A DNA stretch of 40,000 nucleotides. It comes from Bigelowiella natans CCMP2755. Taxonomy: Eukaryota; Cercozoa; Chlorarachniophyceae. Shown piece by piece: positions 31,893 through 40,000 of this stretch; within the stretch, counting starts at the first letter, position 1; each line of letters begins with the position of its first letter. Location: assembly GCA_000320545.1 (NCBI GenBank), contig ADNK01000994.1, positions 1 through 40,000 on the forward strand. The letters run 5' to 3'. The position numbers were made by a program, and so were the translations under genes. Below the pieces are notes generated by a model, which was given only the letters and a program-made list of their open reading frames with translations, was not told where the DNA came from and did no database searches.

Positions 31893-32764
31893 ATGCACAT
31901 TACTAGATAAAGCCCTTTGTGCGTAGAGTTTCCGTATTTGAACATGACCCGTGCAGTGCCCTGTAAGAAATACACGATCCCAGGGAACAACACGAGGCGT
32001 GTGATGCAGAACACGCTCGTCCCAACGATGTTTAAGGCGCGATGGAGTCGATAACTCTCTGTCATCTTGCGTGAAAAGAGTGTCAGGAATAGTCCCGCTT
32101 CCTATCCGATGGCAATCATCATCATGTAGTTGAATTTAAATGTGAACAGCAGCTTATATCGTGCCAGCATCAGGCCTTGCAGTACCCACAGAGCGTGATG
32201 AACCAAGAGATGGAGGCGACTCGGCAAAAACACCAGGCGACCCACCGCCTCGGTGAAGTAAACAATCCCCTGCATCAGGGTGAAAAACCAGAGCTCCCAT
32301 TGGTATCGGTCAAACGTAGCCTCCACGTCGTCGCTGAGGAGGAACAGCAACCCAAAGTACGTGAATGGCACCGCCATACCTAGCAAACAACGAAGAATTC
32401 GCAACTTTTTCTGAGCAGATTATTTGCTTGGGCTTACGCTCACCTATCAGGTATATTATGTTCATGAGGGAGAATGCTGTGAAAAACTTCTCGAATTGGT
32501 CCATGCTTCTGTATTTGCTTGACGCCCATTGCAGCGCTTGATTCGACACGTACTGAGTGGGGAATCGTTACAACTCAGGTTAAAAAAGGAGGACTTGTGA
32601 ACTTCCATCCTCCACCCCTCTCCTGTCATTACCATCACAAAAATCCCGAGGAGGATGTTCCAGAACAGAACCTCGAAGACGTTCTCGAAGACAGCCCCAC
32701 CGAGCCTCGCATCCACATTTTCCAGCATGTTGCTGAAAGAAAGTAAGGCGGCAGCAGCCCCCAT
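31445..32764 (-). CDS. TLC-domain-like multi-pass membrane protein
   Basis: Five exons (minus) agree in phase: 32633-32764, 32444-32552, 32186-32379, 31904-32101 and 31445-31720; 302 aa. It has six or so hydrophobic segments, among them FENVFEVLFWNILLGIFVM, MAVPFTYFGLLFLL, NIVGTSVFCITRLVLFPGIV and ISLLVGVVVMCLQSHSIWVY. The pattern LLVHHALW, then EAGLFLTLF and an FCITRL..P segment, and a last helix ending in Tyr-Phe before basic residues (HLYRK), recalls TLC proteins (TRAM, LAG1, CLN8 group), which act in lipid metabolism or sensing in ER-type membranes. This is a resemblance in helix layout and a few residues, not a proven match. The start MGAAAALLSF is the first ATG that leads straight into the first helix; the frame is open further upstream. 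A polar cytosolic tail of about 70 residues follows the last helix. Confidence 0.6.
31808..31894. repeat. GT-rich and (GT)n tract in the last intron
   Basis: An imperfect TTTGTTTG/GTGT stretch followed by about fourteen GT units in the intron between the last two exons of the TLC-like gene. Confidence 0.9.
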
Positions 32765-33073
32765 CTCGTCCGTCCTCTTGTGCCGTGAATGTGGCGCGGG
32801 GTTGGTTCTCTCCGTCGTAGGTCTTGCAATCCCCCGTAAGGCCCGACCTGCGATTGGAGCACGACGGAGCTGACACACACGCACACACATCGGGAACACC
32901 GAGGGATGGATTCCATTTTGCATCTGTGTCAAACCGAATCCATTGTCGCGGCATCGCATTTCGTCTGGTTTGACCCAGCGGGGACAATAGCGATGTGACC
33001 AAGGCAAATTAGTCACGAGTAGGTGCGCAGGTCAGCAGTGCAGCGCACTGCTCGTGCCATGCAACGATGAACT

Positions 33074-33094
33074 TTTTGGCGATTTTTGCCAAAA
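33074..33094. promoter_or_regulatory. Inverted repeat TTTTGGC-GCCAAAA
   Basis: TTTTGGCG, a short AT loop and TGCCAAAA form a perfect seven-base inverted repeat. TTTTGGCG resembles one arm of an E2F/DP binding site. Regulation is an inference; no start site was seen. Confidence 0.3.
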
Positions 33095-33103
33095 TCGAGG
33101 GGG

Positions 33104-33131
33104 GTTTCTCGCGCGTCGTTTCGCGGGAAAC
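33104..33131. promoter_or_regulatory. Inverted repeat containing TTTCGCGGGAAA (E2F-like)
   Basis: GTTTCTCGCG and CGCGGGAAAC form an inverted repeat around an eight-base loop. The right half overlaps TTTCGCGGGAAA (33119-33130), whose reverse strand reads TTTCCCGCGAAA, the textbook E2F/DP site. It lies between two divergent genes, about 350 bp from one start and 620 bp from the other. Confidence 0.35.
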
Positions 33132-33752
33132 GCTTTGTTCTTGTGCGACTATCTCAATGCCTCGTGAACGTGATGATGAGTTCTGGCCGCATCTGAATTG
33201 TTCATTCATTGATTGGTTCATTCGTGCCTTTCCAGAAAACACCCTGGATCTGTCCAATTTGTTCGAAAGAACGTGATGCGGTTGCAGAACAAACTGTCAA
33301 TCTCAACGAGCGTTGCGTTCAGTCCTCTTCGAACCTGGCCTTTGCAACCTTGATTGTCTGTTGCACAGCCGTCGAACCCAAATTGAGAGTGCAGCCGTTG
33401 ACTCGCGGACTCCTCCACAGGTCGACGCATCAAAAGATGCCCATTGTTTCCTTTCTGAGAACGCCTGCACGCCTGTGCTCCTGACACCCATCATTCCACA
33501 CCGTCGTACCCTTCCTCCGATAGACGGTGTTTTTTTGCACAAGAATATTGTCGCAGATCACAATTCGCCTAGATTAAGCTTCAATTTGTACCGTTATTTG
33601 CTGCAGAGCATGGAAACAGGGTGGTGTACCCATAATTTCAAACGCAAATGAGCTCGTATTTCATGCTTGCGACAACCAATATCACCTAGAATTTACGCAA
33701 AATAGTTAGGACACTGCGCCGTTTCGGAGGAGGGAAAGAGAACGGAAACGCC

Positions 33753-35095
33753 ATGCTGTTCCTCCCCCTCCTACTCACGGCCCATGTGGCCCAGGCCTTC
33801 CAGGTTTTTGCAAGTTTTGACTCATCAAAGAAATCTTCTTGTGATGAAAACATTGTCGTTTTTCCAAAAAAGGGAGGCAGCACACTGTCTCCCGCAGAGG
33901 GCCTTCGAGTTGATGGACTGGATCCAAAGAGATTTGCGCAAGCTGATAACGTAAGAGCGCGGTCATTCGCGTAGCTCACAAAAGGGTCTGGCCATAATTT
34001 GTATGAGTGTATTTATTGGATTTAGGTGGGGCTTGTATTGGCAATCGATAATTCGAATCCTGTTCTGAGGTTTTGCAATTCCCCTCCCCCCGTTTTGGTG
34101 GAGATGCTAAGTTGTATTTCTTGCTTCTATTTTGCAGCTGGTGGGTCCCACCGCCCCCCCTCAAATTCAGAGGGGCCAAAATAATCTCTTCGCATGTAAC
34201 GATGTGGCAAGCAGAAGAAAAAAAAGCATTTCGGTCATGGAAGATCGAGGGCGAGGACGTTGATGTTCGGTATCAAGATGATGGGTATCCACTGAAGCCT
34301 GGCTCTCGCTACTGTTTCGCCGTCGAATATGAAACGTAGCAGATAAACTTCTAGTTAAATCAAACTGAGTCTTGTAAACGTATGAGATTGATGGATTTCT
34401 GGCATGTATGTTTATTATGTCCGTCCTATGCGCAGCTCTGATGGAGAGTTGGCCCCTCGATCTGAGAAGGCTTGTTTCGAGATGGGCTTGGGAGATGGCG
34501 AAAAGGTGGCAGGAGTTGTTCTTAATTGATTTGTGTGCGTGACTACTGAAACTATGCATTGTAACATCTCCTCAACTCATCCGTTTGTTGCTGTCATCAT
34601 CCCACTCCCCTCCTTAAGGCCTGGGGTCCATCGGCGTGGATTGGTAGTTAGATCATTCCAAAAAATAGACGAATCGATCGCAACAAAACCTGCCGGTTCC
34701 TTACCCATATCTTACCCACTCAATTTATTCTCAGGCAGCGATGACTTAAAGGTGCTCCGAACAGAGTTTGATGTATCCAGGCTGTTGATGCAGAAAGCGT
34801 CGACTGCGCGTCTATACGTCTCGGGCAGCTGGGGCCAGTACTACATCAATGGCGAGAGAATCAGCGTCAATGAGAGCCTAGGTGACGGAAGGTGTAGTAT
34901 CTCACATTTCCCCCTCGAGGTGACAATGTTATTGAACAGGCGTGGGTTGGACTCGGTACGACAAAAAGTGCTACTACGCAACCTACTCCGTCCTCCCCCT
35001 CCTGAATTCCTCTCGCAACGCCCTCGGAGTCGCCTTGGGTAGATGTACGCGCACGGAGTACACATATGTGTGTCATAAACGAGAGAAATCCTCAT

Positions 35096-35127
<32 letters not shown>

Positions 35128-36788
35128 GATGATTGGTCTCCATTTTGGAATGCGAATACGCAGGACAAGGCTGGCGAGATTTCGCAAACTTCCCGCCTAG
35201 ATTCGAGCCTGGAGATCTCCGCTTTGAACAGGCCCCGAACGTGACGCAGGTTCTCCCAGGGCGGGCCGAGATGAAAGGCCTTCTCTCGAAGCCTCCAAAA
35301 TGGACCTCAAGAGTTGTGCGCATGATTCTGAAGCTGCGCACAAACGATGGGGTCTGGCACACCATAGCACACACAACAGGCAAGAAGATGAAGAAGAAGG
35401 TGGGGATTGAGGAGCAGCAAGCAACCACGAGTAGTACAGGGCCAAATGCCACCGTATGGCAGGGAACTCTTGGTAATAATCACGCAGCAAGCTCCGATAT
35501 GCTTTTTAGTTCACAGATTATTTGTTACCGGTCTATGGTGGCTGATAACGTCATCCTTGTCGTCCAACCTCGTATTTCCTTAATGCTCCTCCGCATCCTC
35601 CCCACCGTCCTCCTCCTCCGCGTTTCTCTGCATACCTTAAATTACCTTTTTTTAAAATAAAAAGGCCCCGTTGTGTTCGATTCGCTTTATGATGGAGAGA
35701 CTTATGATGCGCGAGAGGCCCAGAGGATAACTGGCTGCTTCTCTCCTCACTACTCCCCCACTAATTCTTCGCTATGGGGCCCCGTACCTAACGTTGGAGG
35801 AGAGACGTGGGCGAAACGGACTACGCTGGTGGCTCAACGTACCCCCCCCATTCGTCAGCAGGAGACCGTTGCGCCTCTTTCCATCCGTAATAAGGAGGAT
35901 AGTAGTAGCGATTCTGATCGATGAGAGGGGCAATGATGATGACGATGATGTTGTATTGGTGATAGCTGCGATGACGTGTTCCATATGTCACAAACCCCGT
36001 TTCGTGCGGTGTGGGAGTGTGAGCTCGATGACATTCGATCCTCCTAGTCTTGTTGCTTCCGCTCCTTCCTCTGTTTACACGTAACCCTTGTCGCCGTTCA
36101 TTAGTTAATCAATTATTGTTCGGTCTCCCTCCCCCTGCCCACTTTTTTAAGGTCTGGTGGGCATGAGTGAGGATGGAAAGAGCGGCCATTTCGTGATCGA
36201 TTTTGAGAAGAATAGAGCGGGTGTGTGCAGGGTCTTGCTGCCGAAGGGGGAGAGGGGAAGCAATATCACTATCCGCCACGCCGAGACAACGATGCACGCC
36301 CCGTAAGTCACAAGTTGCAGCAACAATAAATATAGTAGTAGGAGGGGGAGGGGGGGGGGCCGGTTGGTTGGGTTTCCCATCTGTCTTCTCACCCTGCTGC
36401 TCGTACACCTCCCCTCCCTCCCTTTCTCCCCCCCCTCCCCCCCCTCCCTGTTGAAGATATGGGTATTTCGGTGAGGACGGGCAGTTCCTCTACTACGATA
36501 ACCTGCGGAGTGCCCGAGCCACCGACTCGTACATCTTCAGTGGCGCTCTGGATGAGGCTGGGCAATTCTGGCAGCCTGCTTTTACCTACCACGGATTTAG
36601 GCACATCGAAATCTTTCACTGGCCTTGCGGCAATGCTGGTAACGGTGTGGACGACGATGCGAAGGCCTTCGGTCTGCCGACGTACGCGCTACGCTGCAAA
36701 AACTTCCCTCGCGTTCAAATGATTCACTTCCGCACTGATATGGATCAGCACGGGGACATCAGGTGGGTGGGGAGGAAGCTTTTTATAT

Positions 36789-36831
<43 letters not shown>

Positions 36832-36924
36832 GTGTGTGTGTCAATTTTGTTTTTTTGGGCAAGTGAATAGAGATGGAAGGATTTGAAATAATGAGGTTAA
36901 AATACATTCTATACATCTCGCTAG

Positions 36925-36965
<41 letters not shown>

Positions 36966-37319
36966 ACACGTATCTACCTCAATATTCATAAATAGGAGCT
37001 CAAGTCCTGTGGTAAACTCATTTTGGGAGATGGCCTTGGGGTCTCTCGCCTCCAACGTCATGTCCGTGCCTACAGACTGTCCGCAAAGAGACGAGCGCCT
37101 CGGCTGGATGGGGGACGCGGGGAGCAGCGCAGATATTTCCGCATTGGTCCTCTACCGAATAGTTGACCTTTTTCTTTTCACGACTATTATGAGCGTGGTA
37201 GTAGCACCGATGGCCTGGCGGTGTGTTATTGGCACTTCCTTACCGCTCCTTTGGTTTCCTCCTGTGCTACACCAAACTGCGATTGCTGCGCACCAACTGA
37301 CGACTTTTACATACTACTC

Positions 37320-37351
<32 letters not shown>

Positions 37352-39452
37352 GCCACTATTACTGAACGATTTGTGCTGCCGCAGGCATTCGATGTGGCTG
37401 CCTTCCACGACGCGTTTCTGGAGCTAATCGAGGACGACATGTCCACGAACGGCAGCATTCCAGATGTGGTGCCGTTTTACCGTTATGGGAATCAGCCCGC
37501 AGACCCCAGCTGGAGCTCTGCATACGTCTTCATCCTCTACTCGCGCTACCACATAGCCGGCGACGTCCGCCCCTACGAGGAACACCGCGATGGCGTCAAG
37601 CTGTACTTGGAGAACATGCATCGTCAGTATGAGCGTCGTGGAGGATTCGGAGAGATGGAGCAGAGCGGGGTGGTAGTAGTAGTAGTAGTAGCAGTTGTTG
37701 TTGTTGTTGTTTTGTTGTTGCTCGGTGTTGTTGGATGGTGTTGTAGTGGTAGTAGTTGTGTAGTAGCACAGTAGTAGCAGTAGTAAGTAGTAGTAGCAGT
37801 AGTAGTAGTAGTGGCAGAGACCTTAAAAATTGTGACTCTGTACACAGAAAAAGTCTCTATGAGTGGATGAGTGCGTGCGTGTGTATGTGCGAGCGTTCGT
37901 GGATGAGGATGAGGATGGCGGTGATAATGTTGATGAGAGATATCGTATTGCTGATAATTTGACAGAAAGAATGGGGCACCTATGGTGAGTGGGTAGCAGC
38001 AGACAAGGAGCAACGTCCCAATGCGACGTACGGAAGACGATGAAGAAGAAGAAGAATAGACAGAACGACGATGATGATGATGATGACATTACTTGAGCAC
38101 TTTAGTACCCACGTAATTGGAGTGAGATCCATGTAATTCACAGCTGTCGCTTTCAACGTAAATAATGACTCGACCATGTGCTCACCAAATTCCTTTCTTC
38201 TTCCCCCCCCCCCCCCCCCCCTGTCTGCTGCCTATGCCATCGTCACCCGTTTTGCAAAGCTACGTGTCCGGATTCAACTGGATCTTGACCCTGCAGCAGG
38301 CCGCGGAGATGGCCGAGGCCGCCGGCGACACCCACCATTCCGCTCTCTATCGAAAGAACGCCTCGCGCATCAGCCGGGACTTCATCAACACGTACTACGA
38401 TCACTCGTCCCATACCTTCGGGCGTGGAGGCCAGACGGAGCTTAGTTTGGCGCTACGACTGAATCTTCTTGACAGCAAAGAGACTATGCGTGTCGGCGCG
38501 AGGCTGGCTGAGCGGCTGGAGAACGATGGCGGAGCTTGGGGAGTGGGTATGTTCGGTTTCAAGTATATCCTCCAGAGCCTTGTCAAGACAAAGCACGCAG
38601 GGGCGGCGTTTGACCTTCTGATGAACATGTCCGACCCCTCTCCGGGCTTCATGCTCAGCAATGATCTCGAGCCAGCGACGACGAATCTTTGGGAGATCTG
38701 GGACGCAATTGACCAAGGGGGCAATATGGACTCGAGGAACCACCACATGTAACATACAGCTGTTGTTTTTGGTTATTTGGTTTTCGGTTTTTGCCTGCGA
38801 TGTGTTCTTCCTCTGCCCGTTGCATGCCGCCGGGAGAAAATGCAATGACGATAATAATAATGATGATGATGATGATGATGATGAAATGACCATGGTGTTA
38901 CTTTTTGGCAGGTACTCTACGATCGCAACGTTCCTATTCGAGCTAGCAGGCGTGGAAGGGAATCAAGAACCAGGCCTCGGCTACTCCCAGAAGACTCCGC
39001 TACGTCTGGTCGTAGGCGGCGTTAGCACGAACATCTCCTCGGCATGCTCCAAGACGAAGACGGGGAGAGGGCCGTTTGAATTCTGTTGGGAGGTGAAGAA
39101 AGAAGGAATGATGACAGAAAAGCAGCAGCGATTATCCGCTGCCTCCTCCTCCTCCTCCTCCTCAGCATTGACGTCGTTCAATGTGGCGTTGTCCCTTGGG
39201 ATCTACAGCAATGTTACGGTGCCACTCGTCGGTAGGTCTAGCCTATTCACTCGCAAGGGAGTTCATGTGAAGATTGAAGAGAGCGGGAAGGAAATCTTCG
39301 AGGGGACACTCCATAGGCACACAGCTGAGCTTTCTCACAAGCCTGTGGCTGGCCTGCACCGACTCGCGTATGACCCGCAATCAAACAGTCTTGAATTCCT
39401 ACTATCTTCCGGGAAATTCGATTTCCAAGTGCTTGCAGGGACGGTGTCCTGA
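33753..39452 (+). CDS. Alpha-L-rhamnosidase, glycoside hydrolase family 78
   Basis: Removes terminal alpha-L-rhamnose from polysaccharides or glycosides. Sixteen exons agree in phase: 33753-33950, 34026-34069, 34138-34335, 34436-34505, 34619-34643, 34735-34881, 34940-35038, 35164-35472, 35665-35901, 36152-36302, 36457-36762, 36996-37146, 37385-37669, 37966-38027, 38260-38748, 38912-39452; 1103 aa, normal for the family. A signal peptide (MLFLPLLLTAHVAQA) is followed by Phe. Domains in order: N-terminal beta domain (GYPLKPGSRYCFAVEYE), second beta domain (SGSWGQYYINGERI, LGQGWRDF, YDGETYDARE), HFVIDFEKNRAG, FTYHGFRHIEIF, the (alpha/alpha)6 catalytic barrel with VPTDCPQRDERLGWMGDA (about 619-636, acidic catalytic residues), TYGEWVAAD, the conserved Glu of TNLWEIWD (about 906), SRNHHMYSTI, and a C-terminal beta domain. 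The ATG gives a clean signal peptide. Several introns carry trinucleotide or TA/CA repeats. Secretion is likely; plastid routing (Phe after AQA) is possible. Confidence 0.93.
35098..35127. repeat. (CAT)n tract in a rhamnosidase intron
   Basis: About ten CAT units. Other introns of the gene carry TA at 36796-36830, CA at 36929-36962, TAC at 37314-37352 and ATG at 38862-38884. Confidence 0.95.
37671..37815. repeat. GTA/GTT trinucleotide expansion starting at a splice donor
   Basis: From the donor GGG|GTGGTAGTAG onward about 145 bp consist mostly of TAG, GTT and CAG triplets. The tract starts at the intron's own donor site. Confidence 0.9.
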
Positions 39453-40000
39453 TTTGAAAGACGGCAGTTCCATGAGCATCACTGAGTTGCGTAGATCGTG
39501 CGCGACAAACTCTCGATTGACGAGACTCTCTACCGGGAGCAGCACATCCAGCAATCTCTCTTGAAAAACATTTTGGTTGTCAGGACGAACAGCAACTTCA
39601 CGTGTCATCATTACGCCTCTTTGCAAGACGGATATGGTGAATCAAATTTGTTCAATTATCATCATGTAGCTGTGCAATGCTAGAATGCAGCAGCTACAGC
39701 GCTGATGTTGAATATGTTGGTCTCCGCTGTGATGTGCTTCAAGCAATCAAATGCATGTTATTTCGGTCTTGAATGGCGCGCATTTCGCGCGCAGCAGCGC
39801 GTGTTCCTTTTCTTCGCTCAGTGCGATGCCTTTTGCCAAAATTGCTCAGTCAGGTTGCGCGATGCATGCTAGCATGGTGGCCGTTTTCGCAGATTGCTGC
39901 TGTGCGTCGCATCGTATCAAAGACGTCTAGACGCATGATGCCCCACATTTCATTTCCCCACCAATGGGTGGTAGCATATGCAACAACACAGCAGATGAGC
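39453..40000. other. 3' flank of the rhamnosidase gene and repeat island
   Basis: About 170 bp of ordinary 3' flank, then a diverged copy of the interspersed repeat (39627-39830), then palindromic-word sequence (TGCATGCTAGCATGG). No gene is supported; the 39498-39683 frame is not called. Confidence 0.5.
39627..39830 (+). repeat. Diverged copy of the GAGACGGATGT interspersed repeat
   Basis: It begins AGACGGATATGGTGAATC and shares the core CATGTAGCTGTGCAATG...CAGCTACAGCGCTGATGTTG and the downstream GGCGCGCATTTCGCGCGC with the element at 23889 (GGCGCGCATTGCGCGCAACA there). Its minus strand reads ARNARHSRPK, a stop, then HAFDCLKHITAETN and NISAVAAA, matching the relic in the other copy. The right end is missing or outside the window. 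Confidence 0.6.

Larger units (their letters stand above)
32765..33752. other. Divergent intergenic region
   Basis: Separates the start of the TLC-like gene (minus) from the rhamnosidase start (plus). It holds two inverted repeats (33074-33131). A 112-codon frame at 33313-33651 (+), with SMETGWCTHNFKRK at its end, and a shorter one at 33067-33276 containing FWPHLNCSFIDWFIRAF are open, but there is no splice or homology support; they may be pieces of a decayed gene. Confidence 0.4.

Noticed and set aside
34841-35452. 203-codon minus-strand frame inside the rhamnosidase gene
   Set aside because: It crosses rhamnosidase exons and an intron with a CAT repeat (poly-Asp in this frame); the plus strand has clear family motifs.
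36785-36965. Ile/Tyr and His/Thr frames
   Set aside because: Translation of TA and CA microsatellites in a rhamnosidase intron.

Overview
This window is nuclear DNA of a microbial eukaryote, most likely an alga with a plastid. The genes are split by many short GT-AG introns with very small exons. Introns and spacers are full of CA/GA/TA microsatellites and poly-G runs. One 14-exon gene (6.6-10.3 kb) encodes a PsbP-domain protein whose leader has a signal-peptide-like start, a basic stretch and a twin-arginine motif, as expected for a thylakoid-lumen protein imported into a membrane-rich (secondary) plastid. The exact lineage cannot be read from this sequence. No bacterial operons, rRNA genes, tRNA genes or CRISPR arrays were seen.

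Layout, left to right: homopolymer-rich edge (1-240); 3' part of an unrecognised gene (+, 248-1648); 5'-methylthioadenosine nucleosidase (-, 2259-3264); an orphan signal-peptide exon (+, 3421-3555); small SET-domain protein (+, 4171-5097); repeat island (5.1-6.6 kb); PsbP-domain protein (+, 6644-10340); repeat island (10.7-11.3 kb); long Lys/Glu/Arg coiled-coil protein with a 77-residue tandem repeat (-, 11689-15093); Cys-rich protein of unknown function (+, 15716-16891); repeat island and a 233-aa ORF (-, 17820-18521); unrecognised Arg-rich protein of 12 or so exons (+, 19276-23286); a pair of TA-flanked inverted-repeat elements (23722-24553); mitochondrial-type peptide chain release factor 1 (-, 24745-27119); exons of an unrecognised gene (-, 27441-28271); protein with four F-x-K-G-P-L-R motifs (+, 28868-30871); TLC-like multi-pass membrane protein (-, 31445-32764); secreted or organelle-targeted GH78 alpha-L-rhamnosidase in 16 exons (+, 33753-39452); another copy of the interspersed repeat at the right end.

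The genes do not form one pathway. They are ordinary housekeeping or organelle genes (methionine salvage, mitochondrial translation, photosynthesis) mixed with lineage-specific proteins. Exon models were built by hand from reading-frame continuity, splice dinucleotides and intron phase. Internal exons agree in phase for the SET, PsbP, release factor, TLC and rhamnosidase genes, which makes those models fairly strong. The least certain parts are the 5' ends of the coiled-coil and Cys-rich genes, one junction in the 19-23 kb gene, and everything called only from an open frame.

The most unusual content is the set of gene-free islands written in a small vocabulary of palindromic words (GCATGC, GCTAGC, TGCATG), the interspersed repeat family with conserved GAGACGGATGT ends and a decayed coding relic, the FxKGPLR motif protein and the 77-residue coiled-coil array.
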